Source: Candidatus Hermodarchaeum yapensis (GTDB lineage Archaea > Asgardarchaeota > Hermodarchaeia > Hermodarchaeales > Hermodarchaeaceae). Taken from it: DNA of 64,000 nucleotides. The DNA lies in NCBI GenBank assembly GCA_016840405.1, contig JAEOSK010000002.1:1-64000 (forward strand), written 5' to 3'. The translations under genes were made by a program, and so were the position numbers. Positions 1 to 9,077 of this stretch are shown one piece after another. Position 1 is the first letter of the stretch; every line of letters begins with the position of its first letter. The notes below the pieces were generated by a model. That model saw only the letters and a list, made by a program, of their open reading frames with translations, made no database searches and had not been told where the DNA came from.

Positions 1-1
1 C

Positions 2-577
2 ATCCCTCTATTTCGTCTCAGCATGGAAATTGAAAAAGACATCGTCCGTGGACCCCTCATCTCCTATCTTGCTCGACCCATTGATTATTCGGGTTTCAAG
101 GTCTTCGCCGAACTCCCCCGAACATTGGTATACCTTGCCTTTGGTGCACTTACCTATATGATCGCCTTGCTCCTCCTTCCACTAAATATCCCAACAATTT
201 ACAATCTGTTGCTCTTCATTGGCTTCTTCTACATCGCCTTCTTCATTGCCTTTCTCCTGGTCTTTGTTATCGCATTGGCAGCCTTCTGGATGAGTTCCCT
301 TTGGTGGATCCGACACCTTCTCGGCCTCACAATGTCCATCGCTGGAGGCGCCCTAATCCCTCTCACCTACTTTCCACACCTCGCACAGATAATCTTAGGT
401 TTACTTCCATTCCAGTATTTGTACTATGTACCAACTCTAATCCTACAAGGTTACTATCTGCCTGAACAACTGTTGCCGATGGCCATCCTGGGGATCTTCT
501 GGTTCATCGCCCTGTATTTGCTTTCACGTCTTATCTGGTATTTTGGACGTAGACGGTATGAAGGCGCAGGGGGTTAA
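2..577 (+). CDS. ABC-2 type transporter permease, C-terminal part
   Basis: The reading frame is open to the first base of the window, so the gene is cut at its 5' end; the first internal ATG at 23 is probably not the true start. The visible 191 residues are very hydrophobic with about five membrane segments. The stretch DIVRGPLISYLARPID near the N-end resembles the cytosolic loop of ABC-2 family permeases of the COG4587/COG3694 type, which usually sit beside an ATPase gene and export drugs or lipids. The partner ATPase would lie outside the window. The C-terminus ends in a basic YFGRRRYEG tail. Its stop overlaps the stop of the convergent gene by four bases. Family call is by sequence feel only; substrate unknown. 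Confidence 0.6.
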   Translation: MPLFRLSMEIEKDIVRGPLISYLARPIDYSGFKVFAELPRTLVYLAFGALTYMIALLLLPLNIPTIYNLLLFIGFFYIAFFIAFLLVFVIALAAFWMSSLWWIRHLLGLTMSIAGGALIPLTYFPHLAQIILGLLPFQYLYYVPTLILQGYYLPEQLLPMAILGIFWFIALYLLSRLIWYFGRRRYEGAGG

Positions 578-1932
578 AGGCAAATCCAGAACCCATACTC
601 TGGTGAATTGAGAATTCGTGTGTCGGAAGGTAAATGGATGTGATTCCGAGTGAGCCGAAAGATTTGTGCGCCAGCCTCGTAAACGAAGCCACAACGACCA
701 TGGGTAATGTCCGAATCGATGCCATCGACCCAGTAACTCTTTACAATTCCAGCAGTACCAATTGTCTCATACCATTGTAATTGGTAAGTGATGAGTCCTT
801 GATCGCCAAGGGACATGATGACATCAATCGCAGTGATGACTCCGTCTTGGAAAACGTCATTCCGGAGATTGTGCCGCGTGACCGTCACGTTGGTGAATTC
901 ATGGCGGACAGTGTTACCATCAATTGTGACTCGGGGAATAATCACTGAACCATTATTGACGTTCATTCGGTTGACTTCCTCGCGGAAGTTTTCATAGATG
1001 GCACCGAGTTCTGTTGGTGTTTCCCGGAAGAATTTCAACCACGCGCCATCTTTCCAGGGGTAATGGTCCATTCGGAAGGCGTTCTGTTCTGGCCAGCCGG
1101 CATCGTAAAAGATGCGATACCACCAGTTGGTCTCACCATTCAGCGAGTCAATTATGTGTGTGTTCATACTCGTGTTGAAATGATACTCGAGCTCCACTAA
1201 TCCTTGATTGTGTAGGTGAACTAGTACGTCAAAGGCTGAGAAGTACCCTGAGTTAAACAAGTCAGGGCGTAGGGTGTCGACTTCACTGGGGTCGAAGTCG
1301 AGTTGAAGATCTTCGACCCATACTTTGTTGGTTTCCTTTGTTGGTTGTATACCATTAAGTTGGATTGTCATGAGCATTCCTCCTGTGTCCCACCAAGTAA
1401 CCAGTAAGGCGGGGACTAGAATTGCTATGAGTAGGGTTGCGTTCACTGCTGAGCCAGAAATTTGACGACGGCCTAAAGCGAATTTGGCTCCAATTCCCAC
1501 ATGAATAAAGATGAGTACAATCAAGTAGATATCATAACTCAGGTGCTGAGCGAAGGGGAGCAAAGGGCTCAGTCCTATGACATACCAATCAAGCCCGGAC
1601 ACAACTACTAGTAATGCCAGAGCTATGATAGCGATTCCAGTAATACGTTGAATGAGCTTCAACCAATTCAACGAGGTTGCTGTGCCTACCCGAATTTTCT
1701 GCCCAGCTTGCTTCCAGTAGAACTTCGTCAATAGCGAGAGAACAACGTGTATCAATATGAGTCCAATAAAGAGGATCTCGAAGATAGTGTGATAAGGTAC
1801 AATTAACGCGAATTCAATGATGTTTCGAGCGGCTAAATAGCCTGTGAGAATTGTGCCAATGGCTGTCAGTAGTAGGAACCATGAAATATATCAGTTGAAC
1901 CTAATACGCTCTCGTGGAGCTAGTACCGCCAT
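574..1932 (-). CDS. Di-haem cytochrome b-like membrane protein with extracytoplasmic domain; interrupted by in-frame TGA
   Basis: Four N-terminal helices form two similar pairs. The second helix of each pair carries His-x13-His (H48/H62 and H130/H144 counted from the ATG at 1932), the pattern expected of two haem ligands in a four-helix cytochrome b (DUF4405 or SdhC-like). About 290 residues follow, Trp/Tyr-rich and probably outside the cell, containing two similar segments (FSAFDVLVHLHNQGL and ITAIDVIMSLGDQGL). The frame from the ATG at 1930-1932 is broken by TGA at 1891-1893 (codon 14) in the context RFN-stop-YISW, where Trp would fit. A TATA box (1952-1959) lies the right distance upstream of that ATG for a leaderless message, so the ATG is probably the ancestral start. 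Downstream TTG starts (for example at 1753-1755) would lose the first helix pair. Either a young pseudogene, a sequencing error, or recoding. Confidence 0.6.
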
Positions 1933-1949
1933 ACTAGAAATGCAACTAC

Positions 1950-2012
1950 GTTATTTATATTTTTTTACTTTTGAGTTAATAATTATTTATTATAGTAGGT
2001 GAGCTTAAATAC
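1950..2012. promoter_or_regulatory. Divergent promoter region with two TATA-like boxes
   Basis: Between the cytochrome b-like gene (minus) and the hydrolase gene (plus) the sequence is strongly AT-rich. TATAAATA on the minus strand covers 1952-1959, about 25 bases from the minus-strand ATG. On the plus strand, CTTAAATAC at 2004-2012 is about 30 bases before the ATG at 2041. Both spacings fit archaeal TATA/TBP promoters with no leader or a very short one. No palindromic operator was seen. Confidence 0.45.
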
Positions 2013-2040
2013 AACACATTCATACGAATCCTGACTAACT

Positions 2041-2793
2041 ATGCCGTTTCACATCATTAATGGAAAACAGGTCTACTACGACATCCAGGGTCAAGGAACA
2101 CCAATCCTCATGATTCATGGATCAATGTCCACACACCGAGTCTGGGATAAACAGCGCATCCTTGCCAAGAACTATGCTTTACTTTTCTTAGACCTGCCAG
2201 GCCACGGACAATCCGAACCACTCGAAGGAGAAATAACGGTCCCACGATTCGCCGAAATCGTTGCTCAGCTAATTCAAGAAATGGATCACAAAGGAGTATT
2301 CGTGATGGGGCATTCATTGGGAGGTGCCATTGCTCTTCAGCTCGCTTTAGACCATGCTTCACTTCTTGGTGGTTTGGTGTTGGTGGGAACGGGTGCAAAG
2401 CTGGGTGTGCTTCCCGCAATCCTCGAAGGTTTACGAACGGATTATCAAGCAGGGATTGAACTCGCCACGGGTCAGATGGCATTTGCAATAGGTGCAGATC
2501 CAGAGCTGGTGGAACGCAGTAAGAAAGAGTGTCTGCAATGTCCCCAGGAAGTAGGGTATAACGACTTTGTGGCATGCAATAATTTCGATGTGCGAGAACG
2601 TTTGAGTGAAATCAAGGTTCCTTCGTTGGTTGTTGTAGGGGATGAGGACAAGCTCACCCCCGTGAAATGGTCACAGTACTTAGCGGACCATCTTTTGAAT
2701 TCTGAACTGACAATTATTGAACAGGCAGGTCACATGGTGATGTTGGAACAGTCCAAAAAATTCAATCAGGCGATTACTGCTTTTCTCGGTTAG
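2041..2793 (+). CDS. Alpha/beta hydrolase
   Basis: A 250-residue alpha/beta hydrolase fold protein. The oxyanion region is IHGS (residues 26-28 area), the nucleophile elbow is GHSLGG with Ser92, the acid is Asp203 in GDEDKLTP, and the catalytic His is His231 in AGHMVML. The length and single domain match small esterases, haloperoxidase-like enzymes and C-C hydrolases. No signal peptide, so it is cytosolic. The substrate cannot be told from sequence. The gene stands alone with its own TATA-like promoter and a short leader. Confidence 0.85.
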   Translation: MPFHIINGKQVYYDIQGQGTPILMIHGSMSTHRVWDKQRILAKNYALLFLDLPGHGQSEPLEGEITVPRFAEIVAQLIQEMDHKGVFVMGHSLGGAIALQLALDHASLLGGLVLVGTGAKLGVLPAILEGLRTDYQAGIELATGQMAFAIGADPELVERSKKECLQCPQEVGYNDFVACNNFDVRERLSEIKVPSLVVVGDEDKLTPVKWSQYLADHLLNSELTIIEQAGHMVMLEQSKKFNQAITAFLG

Positions 2794-3043
2794 AAGCCAA
2801 TATTTTATCCAACCTGGAGTTGCCGAAATCATAATCCATAATAAGCTAGGAATCATAATTCTACTGCTTCTCAAGACCGGGCGGAGACCCAGAGAAGCCT
2901 TGTAGGATGGTCGCATTGGCGGGATCACATGCCACCCAGCTGTTGGCGATTCTTCTTGTCTCCGCCCCCCTCTTCCTTTAAACCCGTATCTTTTTCTGCT
3001 ACAGAATCTAGTGGTTTCACATCTAATTGAGGTAGGGATACAA

Positions 3044-3868
3044 TTGCCAGAGTTACCCGATATTGTATTGCTGGCTGAAAGTATGAATCAAGCGTTAGTG
3101 GGAAAAACGATACACCAAGTTCAAGTAAATCAACCTAAGGTGCTCAATAGGACAATTCCTACATTCAAGAATAACGTTCAAGGACGCACCTTCCAAAACT
3201 TTCAACAACGAGGAAAATGGCTGTTAAGTAGATTAGATAATGACTGGACGCTAGCGTTTAATTTGGGAATGGGTGGTGAACTTCGAATTCATTGGTCAGT
3301 TGAAACACCTGACCCTAACCGTGAACGGGTGGTCTTTTATTTCAACGATGGTGATCAATTGTGGGTGCATTTTTGGTGGTTTGGTCACATTCATCTCATT
3401 AAACCCGGAAAAGTGCAAGATCATCCGCAAGTTGGTATTCTTGGCGAGGAGCCTCTTTGTGACGATTTCACTGTGAATAAGCTAGCATCGATGTTGGAGG
3501 GCAAACGAGGACGAATCAAAAGTTATCTGTTAGACCAACGGTTCATTGCTGGGATCGGAAATGTTTACGTGCAAGATATCCTTTGGCATGCAGAATTGCA
3601 TCCCAATCGAAAATCGAATACCCTCCGTTCAGATGACATTAAGAAACTGCATCATGCAATTCAACATGTCTTAAAGGAAGGAATACGCTGGGGTCCAGGT
3701 CCAGGAGAACAGGATGTCTGGGGTACTCGTGGACAGTGGGGGAAACAACCTGGATGGCCACACATCGCCTATCGAACAGAAAAACCATGTCCAACCTGTC
3801 AAACCCTAGTTGAAGAACTTCGTGTCGGCAGTACCACCAGTTACATCTGCCCAAAATGCCAGAAATAG
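3044..3868 (+). CDS. Fpg/Nei family DNA glycosylase
   Basis: Formamidopyrimidine-DNA glycosylase/endonuclease VIII family, 274 residues. These enzymes remove oxidised bases and nick the abasic site, using the N-terminal proline as nucleophile. The start is the TTG at 3044-3046, because this makes the protein begin M-PELPDI with Pro2 and Glu3 in the catalytic positions, and GAGGT at 3029-3033 lies ten bases upstream; the GTG at 3011 would bury Pro2. The conserved RGKWLL stretch and the C-terminal zinc finger (C249, C252, C269, C272) are present. Whether it prefers 8-oxoguanine (Fpg) or pyrimidines (Nei) cannot be decided. Confidence 0.85.
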   Translation: MPELPDIVLLAESMNQALVGKTIHQVQVNQPKVLNRTIPTFKNNVQGRTFQNFQQRGKWLLSRLDNDWTLAFNLGMGGELRIHWSVETPDPNRERVVFYFNDGDQLWVHFWWFGHIHLIKPGKVQDHPQVGILGEEPLCDDFTVNKLASMLEGKRGRIKSYLLDQRFIAGIGNVYVQDILWHAELHPNRKSNTLRSDDIKKLHHAIQHVLKEGIRWGPGPGEQDVWGTRGQWGKQPGWPHIAYRTEKPCPTCQTLVEELRVGSTTSYICPKCQK

Positions 3869-3929
3869 TTTGCATTGGCGATAAGATTTTCAGACCCGAT
3901 TGACCCCCACTTACTGACTGGTGTTTTGC

Positions 3930-4382
3930 ATGAGTAAAAAAGCAATCCAGGATCAATGGACCGAATATGGAACAATGTGTTGGGGCTGTGGACGAAACAA
4001 CGAACACGGTCTCCAGATCAAAAGTTATTGGGACGGCGATGAAACCGTCGCAACCTGGCACCCCCAACCCTATCACCTTGCATTCCCCGGTGCCCTCAAT
4101 GGAGGAATCATCGCTGCACTAATCGACTGTCACAGCACAAACACAGCAAACGCAGCCGCAAATAAAGCTGAAGGTCACGAACTCAGCTCTGAAATAGTGA
4201 GAACATACGTGACAGGATCACTTTTTGTAAAATATCTTAAACCTACCCCAGTAGACACGCCTGTTACCCTACGAGCACGTGTTAAAGAAATGAAGGACCA
4301 GAAGGTCACCGTCACCTGCTCACTTTACTCAGAAGGCGTAGAATGCGTGACGGGTGAAGTCGTGGCTGTCCGCGTTAAGTAG
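3930..4382 (+). CDS. Hotdog-fold thioesterase, PaaI-like
   Basis: About 150 residues. The pattern HLAFPGALNGGIIAALID matches the helix and catalytic loop of PaaI/YbgC-type hotdog thioesterases, which hydrolyse acyl-CoA thioesters. The N-terminal MCWGCGRNNEHGLQI motif is common in this subfamily. I chose the ATG at 3930 over the GTG at 3921 since homologues start just before the CxxC motif. It lies 50 bases upstream of the nucleoside phosphorylase gene in the same direction. Substrate unknown. Confidence 0.75.
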   Translation: MSKKAIQDQWTEYGTMCWGCGRNNEHGLQIKSYWDGDETVATWHPQPYHLAFPGALNGGIIAALIDCHSTNTANAAANKAEGHELSSEIVRTYVTGSLFVKYLKPTPVDTPVTLRARVKEMKDQKVTVTCSLYSEGVECVTGEVVAVRVK

Positions 4383-4432
4383 CAAAGCTTAATGAGGAAC
4401 ACCGTTGCCAAAGTAAAGTTGGTGATGCGCCT

Positions 4433-5200
4433 TTGAAAAAACGGATACAACCACATATACGTCTAGGCGAAGGTGATGTGGCAAAAATCGTATTCATTGC
4501 TGGGAATCCGGATCGCATTCCCAAAATTGCTGCAAAAATGAAGGATGCTGAAGAACTTGCATACTATCGAGGACTACGATCCTATCGAGCTTTTACACCA
4601 AAAGGAGTTGAGGTAACCATCGCTACCTCTGGGATGGGCACCCCCTCAACAGGGATTGTAATCGAAGAACTAGCCAAACTTGGTGCTGAAGTATTCATCC
4701 GAATTGGATCATGTGGAGGTGTCAATCCGAACGTGAAAACGGGCGATGTCGTAGTTGCCACCGGTGCCGTTCGTGATGATCTCACCAGTTCAAATTATGC
4801 TCCGATATCCTATCCAGCCGTTGCAACACCCGAAATTTATATTGCGCTGCTAAAAGCACTAAAGGATTTACTACCACCAAAGCGTATTCATGCCGGAATT
4901 GTGTGGTCTACTGATATCTACTATGACCAGCGCGAAGGAAACATTCTGGATCGGTGGACTCGGGCTCAAGTACAATGTGTGGAAATGGAATCTTCCCTAT
5001 TGTTTGTCTTTGCTCAAACCAAGGGTCTCCAGGCCGGGTCTATACTCGCTTGTGATGGAAACCTTCATTCCGACCCGAAGGGCGAGCAAACCGATGAATC
5101 TGAAGCCACTGGAGAGCAGCATCCCCTACTGGTTGAAGCAGTTTCCAAAGAAATTGAAGCAGCTGTAACGGCCGTCGATAAATTATTCGCATCAAAATAG
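4433..5200 (+). CDS. Nucleoside phosphorylase, uridine phosphorylase (Udp/PNP) family
   Basis: A 255-residue phosphorylase of the PNP/UDP superfamily, cleaving nucleosides with phosphate into base and ribose-1-phosphate in salvage. Visible motifs are AGNPDRIP near the N-terminus, SGMGTPSTGIVIEEL (phosphate/ribose loop), RIGSCGG, and VEMESS, the ribose-binding Met-Glu pair. The start is TTG at 4433-4435 with GGTGATG just upstream. It most resembles archaeal uridine phosphorylases, but purine preference is possible. Confidence 0.8.
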   Translation: MKKRIQPHIRLGEGDVAKIVFIAGNPDRIPKIAAKMKDAEELAYYRGLRSYRAFTPKGVEVTIATSGMGTPSTGIVIEELAKLGAEVFIRIGSCGGVNPNVKTGDVVVATGAVRDDLTSSNYAPISYPAVATPEIYIALLKALKDLLPPKRIHAGIVWSTDIYYDQREGNILDRWTRAQVQCVEMESSLLFVFAQTKGLQAGSILACDGNLHSDPKGEQTDESEATGEQHPLLVEAVSKEIEAAVTAVDKLFASK

Positions 5201-5255
5201 AAGAACGAGGTTTCGAAGGGATACTGATAAGAATCATTACCAAAAAATACATTGT

Positions 5256-5274
5256 TAAGGAGGTAACCTCCTTA
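5256..5274. promoter_or_regulatory. Perfect 9+1+9 inverted repeat containing a Shine-Dalgarno-like core
   Basis: TAAGGAGGT and ACCTCCTTA are exact inverted copies around a single A. The left arm is a strong Shine-Dalgarno sequence, but no start codon follows within the usual spacing; the next gene begins 49 bases later. It could be an operator for the small downstream gene or an mRNA hairpin. No T-run follows, so a terminator is less likely. Confidence 0.35.
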
Positions 5275-5322
5275 TACCCAAACCCTCCCATCCAGATTCT
5301 TTGAGCGGTCATCTGATCAAAT

Positions 5323-5568
5323 ATGAAGATTGATAAGGCTCATCAGAAGGTGAACGTGCCATTGAGTTGTGCATTACGTGGCCATGATTACGCGGCCCTT
5401 TACGCTCGACTCAATAATGAAGCCGAAGGTCCCATTGAAGGTATCATGGAAGTCTGCCGGCGCTGCGGTAAACAAAGACCACTGCAAGGTCTACTTCGGA
5501 AGGGTGCAAAACTTTTCAATGATAAAGGTCAATGGCTGACCACTGTAAAAGAAGCTGCCGTCATCTAA
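5323..5568 (+). CDS. Small hypothetical protein with one CxxC pair
   Basis: 81 residues, soluble, not recognised. The middle holds VCRRCGKQRP, a single Cys-x2-Cys pair that could form half a zinc site or a redox pair, flanked by charged helices. Codon use resembles neighbouring genes and the ATG is the only reasonable start, so it is probably real. It lies downstream of the 5256-5274 palindrome and 73 bases before a YhhN-type gene. Confidence 0.5.
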   Translation: MKIDKAHQKVNVPLSCALRGHDYAALYARLNNEAEGPIEGIMEVCRRCGKQRPLQGLLRKGAKLFNDKGQWLTTVKEAAVI

Positions 5569-5641
5569 TTTTTTTCGAAAGCTTTTACAGGAAAAACAAC
5601 TCTATTGGGATGATTTCTTCCGTGCTAAGAGGTCGTTTTAA

Positions 5642-6439
5642 ATGTCCAGTAAATCGAGAGCGTTGTTTTTCTTTCGAAAACTGTATCTTATCATGTTACT
5701 TATCATCATCATAGCATATTTTGGTATGAGGGCACTCTACGAGATTTATGCCTTGGGTGATCTGACCATTCTCCAATGGAATTTTCTTACTGTTTCCATT
5801 CTTATTGCGTTCCTAGCGTTCTTCAATTATATCATTTCAATCTATTATGATCAAGTACGCTGGCAACCATATACGCTCCTCTTATTCATCGCGATGATTT
5901 TTGGTTCCTTAGGTGATTTTCTCCTTGGTGGGTTTGTCCCTCTTCCCATTGAACCCCTTATTCTGGGCACCGTCGCCTTCGCAATTGGACAAGTCTTCTA
6001 TCTAGTCGCCATGCGAAACCTCTCACCCCTGCTCATTAGTACGAACACTTCTTCTGAAGACACCACCTCTAAGACTCGGACAATAGTATTTCGGAATTTC
6101 ATAATCTGGCTAGCCTTCATACTCTTCGGAATAGCACTCTTCATCCTCACAGTGTTCAACCCCAGTGAACTCGAAATCAGCATCGGAGCCTTATGTTATG
6201 GACTTCTCTTTCTCTCCGTAATTGGCTTTGCCCTGACAAAATTCCTCGATGATTACCCCATCTTGTTCCGTGGTGCACTCTTCATTGGACTCTTACTGTT
6301 CTTCATCTCCGACTACGTCTTAATCATTAATCGCTTAACCACTCCCATTCTCTATGCTGGTCTCATCATCACCGTGACTTACATTATCGGACAATGTCTA
6401 ATTCACCTTACACCTCTGCTCATAGGCAAGTCAAAATAG
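5642..6439 (+). CDS. YhhN/TMEM86 family membrane protein
   Basis: 265 residues with about eight predicted membrane helices. The spaced motifs SLGDFLLGG, GTVAFAIGQVFY and FISDYVLIIN match the YhhN family, which includes eukaryotic TMEM86 lysoplasmalogenases that cleave vinyl-ether lipids; the Asp residues in GD and SD are the conserved ones. Whether an archaeal member acts on ether lipids is unknown. Two residue-rich loops (SEDTTSK) break the helices in the middle. Confidence 0.65.
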   Translation: MSSKSRALFFFRKLYLIMLLIIIIAYFGMRALYEIYALGDLTILQWNFLTVSILIAFLAFFNYIISIYYDQVRWQPYTLLLFIAMIFGSLGDFLLGGFVPLPIEPLILGTVAFAIGQVFYLVAMRNLSPLLISTNTSSEDTTSKTRTIVFRNFIIWLAFILFGIALFILTVFNPSELEISIGALCYGLLFLSVIGFALTKFLDDYPILFRGALFIGLLLFFISDYVLIINRLTTPILYAGLIITVTYIIGQCLIHLTPLLIGKSK

Positions 6440-6514
6440 AGTAGCAACTCGAAAGGATTTATGTAGCCTCATCCTGCCAAACCATCCTACAAACCATTCT
6501 TAGTGTTGATAAAA

Positions 6515-6691
6515 ATGGGAATACACTGTCATGATATGAAAAAAGGTCAAATCTATACTTGCCCCGAGTGTGGCATTGCGCTACAAGTGGTCAAAGAATG
6601 TGAGGAATGCGGAACCCCCAAAGGTGACTGTGGGTGTGCTGCCCCCTGCGTCTTTGAATGCTGTGGCAAACCTTTGACGCTTCAAAAATAA
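6515..6691 (+). CDS. Small cysteine-rich, probably metal-binding protein
   Basis: 58 residues from ATG 6515 (an upstream GTG at 6503 would add four). Ten cysteines are arranged as CPEC, CEEC, CGCAAPC and CC. Archaeal and bacterial genomes hold many such short proteins beginning near MKKGQIYTCPECG, resembling the N-terminal knuckle of desulfoferrodoxin-like proteins. A zinc or iron-sulfur site is likely; function unknown. Confidence 0.6.
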   Translation: MGIHCHDMKKGQIYTCPECGIALQVVKECEECGTPKGDCGCAAPCVFECCGKPLTLQK

Positions 6692-6721
6692 TTCACAATC
6701 ACTCATCAGGAGGCATGGGGT

Positions 6722-6750
6722 CTGAGATAAGATCCCCTCATCATTTTTTT
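6722..6750 (+). terminator. Hairpin plus T-run after the Cys-rich gene
   Basis: GGGGTCT and AGATCCCC pair imperfectly (one bulge), followed by a run of seven T bases. The position, directly after the small Cys-rich gene and before the thioredoxin reductase promoter region, fits a transcription stop. Confidence 0.4.
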
Positions 6751-6861
6751 ATCGATTTCACCTACACCTAAATTGAAAGACCCATTAGGCTCTTAATTTT
6801 CGTCCCCTATGAAGATTGAGGGGAAAACCGTAGGGCTCTAATACTTAAGGAGAATCACTGT

Positions 6862-7815
6862 ATGCAGGTAACTGAATTGACGGACCAACTGACTGATATC
6901 ATCATTGTGGGTGGCGGACCCGCTGGACTCGCAGCTGCTATCTACACAGCACGGATGGGGTTGAAGACCCTGCTCGTTGATGGTCAAATAATTGGCGGAC
7001 GAGCAGCAACTGCACCCCACGTTTGGAATTTCCCGGGATTCCCCGAAGGTATAACAGGTATCGAACTCATTGACCTCATGATGAAACAAGCCCAAAAATT
7101 CCAAGCAGAACTCAAGTTTCCAGACGAAGTCATCGAACTCTCCCTGAAAGATAAAATGAATAAGGTGATTACACGGTCTGGTCAATATTCCTCCCGTTCT
7201 GTAATACTCGCTACAGGTACTCAACGAAAGAAACTTCTAGTGCCTGGCGAAGAGACGCTTGTGGGTCGCGGAGTGTCTTATTGTCCGGTTTGTGATGGTC
7301 CACTCTATCGAGGATTGAACGTAGCTGTAATTGGTTCCGGGAGTGAAGCCTTTGAAGATGCCATTCACCTAGCAAATCTAGTATCAAAGGTCTTCTTGAT
7401 TACTCAAAGCGAAGAAATTATCGCAGAACAAGCACTAATTAACGAAGTCAAAGCAATCTCAAACCTAGAACTCATCAAAGGACAACTCCTCACGATCCAA
7501 GGCGATGACCTTGTTTCAGCACTAACCTATTCATTACACTCAGATGGATCAGAACACGAACTTCCCATTGATGGTGTCTTTATTGCGGTGGGAAGTGTTC
7601 CGATGACAAGTCTAATGAAAAAAGCAGGTATCACTGTCGATGATAAGGGCTGTGTCATGGTTAATCGTCGACAAGAGACAAATCTTCCGGGCGTCTACGC
7701 AGCAGGAGATTGTACCTGTGGAGGCATGCAAATAATCACCGCAACCGGTGAAGGTGCAATGGCTGCCATGCAAGCACACCGATTTGTCAAATCCCAAAAA
7801 AGTAAGAAAAAATAA
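6862..7815 (+). CDS. trxB: Thioredoxin reductase
   Basis: 317-residue low-molecular-weight thioredoxin reductase, a flavoprotein passing electrons from NAD(P)H to thioredoxin. The FAD dinucleotide fold GGGPAGLAAA begins at residue 17, the redox pair is C141-P-V-C144, and GSGSEAFEDA is the NAD(P) fold. Most relatives use CATC or CAVC, so CPVC is slightly unusual. The C-terminal FAD motif AAGDCTCGG carries an extra CTC where DVR or similar is usual. A clear AAGGAGAAT ribosome site precedes the ATG. It is followed 20 bases later by the DUF4185 gene. Confidence 0.9.
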   Translation: MQVTELTDQLTDIIIVGGGPAGLAAAIYTARMGLKTLLVDGQIIGGRAATAPHVWNFPGFPEGITGIELIDLMMKQAQKFQAELKFPDEVIELSLKDKMNKVITRSGQYSSRSVILATGTQRKKLLVPGEETLVGRGVSYCPVCDGPLYRGLNVAVIGSGSEAFEDAIHLANLVSKVFLITQSEEIIAEQALINEVKAISNLELIKGQLLTIQGDDLVSALTYSLHSDGSEHELPIDGVFIAVGSVPMTSLMKKAGITVDDKGCVMVNRRQETNLPGVYAAGDCTCGGMQIITATGEGAMAAMQAHRFVKSQKSKKK

Positions 7816-7835
7816 CCTCCTTCGAGAAGAGAATA

Positions 7836-9077
7836 ATGCGAAGACGAACTGTGGCTATAATCTTAATTGTGTTCATTCTCGGTTCAGTCTTCGGAGTATT
7901 CTTTATTTTCACATTTCTTAGTCAATACTCACCCCTACCTCATGAAATGGTCTGCCAGCTAACTGGAGAAGACGCCCTCAACGACACCACTGTGGTTAAT
8001 GTTTATGGTGCAGATGTAGGTTTACTAGTTGAGTGGCAAGACCGGTTGCACTTCATTTTTGGCGACACCTTTGGTCCAGATAATTGGGATTGGCGATCAA
8101 ATACAATGGCCTATACGCTAGACACCGACCCCTCAGATGGTATCGTACTGACAGATTGGATTACTGACAATGTGACGCATTTTGCTAAGGAACTGATTCA
8201 TAGTCTTAAGCTTGATGAGGTTGAGATGACAGTAATACCAACTACTGCTTACAGCAGTGGAGACTGTCTTTATGTATACTATATGTCTGTAAATACCTGG
8301 GGAGAACACGGTGATTGGACCAGTAATAATGCTAGCATTGCGTATTCCTTCGATGGACACACCTTCTTCAAGGCAACCAATATGTCTTGGTCAGGCACCT
8401 CCAATTTCGTCGAATGGGGACTGGTCAAGGGTGATGATTCAGCCCCTTCAACAGGTGGATACCTCTATTTCCTCACAACAGGAAGTGGTCGATACCATGA
8501 TTGCTTCCTTGTTCGAGTTCCTGAAAACCACATTTTGCACCAAAGCAGCTACCAATACTACATAGGACTCGGAGCCGGAGATGCTCCAACTTGGTCATCA
8601 AATCAAGAGGATGCCCAGCCTGTACTTGAAGCTCCCACGGGAGAAATTTCAGTCATGTGGAACACGTATTTGGGCAAATACACGTTAATGAATCTTGACG
8701 ATGTCCAAAAACAGATTTTAATTCGAACCGCAGACTCGCCATGGGGTCCTTGGAGTGCACCACGAATCATTATCCAACGTCCAGAATACGTAGGCTTCTA
8801 TGCACCCAATATTGATCCCATTCTCGTTGAAGACAACGGTCGAATCGTCTATTTCACGATGAGTCTTTGGTTCGAGTATAATGTGTACCTTATGAAAGTC
8901 GATTTAACCTCCTTATGGGGTTTAGCCAGTAATCACCTACTGATATCTTGTCTAGTTGCCAGTTTTGTGTCAGCATTAATGTTTGACGCTATTCGTTCCA
9001 GTGGTGACAACGTTTTCAATGGCATTAAGGGTCTTGGAAAAATCATCTTCGGTGTGCACAAAAGATACAACACCTAA
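7836..9077 (+). CDS. DUF4185-like anchored surface protein
   Basis: 413 residues with an N-terminal membrane segment or signal anchor (residues 7-28) and a second helix near residues 368-385. Between them the protein has the features of DUF4185, a beta-propeller related to glycosidases: DRLHFIFGDTFG, the propeller start, and repeated Trp-rich strands. Probably exposed outside the cell; substrate unknown. Its last 102 bases overlap the 3' end of the convergent aminomutase-like gene, so one of the two C-termini may be a late extension. Confidence 0.65.
   Translation: MRRRTVAIILIVFILGSVFGVFFIFTFLSQYSPLPHEMVCQLTGEDALNDTTVVNVYGADVGLLVEWQDRLHFIFGDTFGPDNWDWRSNTMAYTLDTDPSDGIVLTDWITDNVTHFAKELIHSLKLDEVEMTVIPTTAYSSGDCLYVYYMSVNTWGEHGDWTSNNASIAYSFDGHTFFKATNMSWSGTSNFVEWGLVKGDDSAPSTGGYLYFLTTGSGRYHDCFLVRVPENHILHQSSYQYYIGLGAGDAPTWSSNQEDAQPVLEAPTGEISVMWNTYLGKYTLMNLDDVQKQILIRTADSPWGPWSAPRIIIQRPEYVGFYAPNIDPILVEDNGRIVYFTMSLWFEYNVYLMKVDLTSLWGLASNHLLISCLVASFVSALMFDAIRSSGDNVFNGIKGLGKIIFGVHKRYNT

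Noticed and set aside
2108-2575. 155-codon minus-strand frame inside the alpha/beta hydrolase
   Set aside because: Antisense of a well supported gene; no family features.
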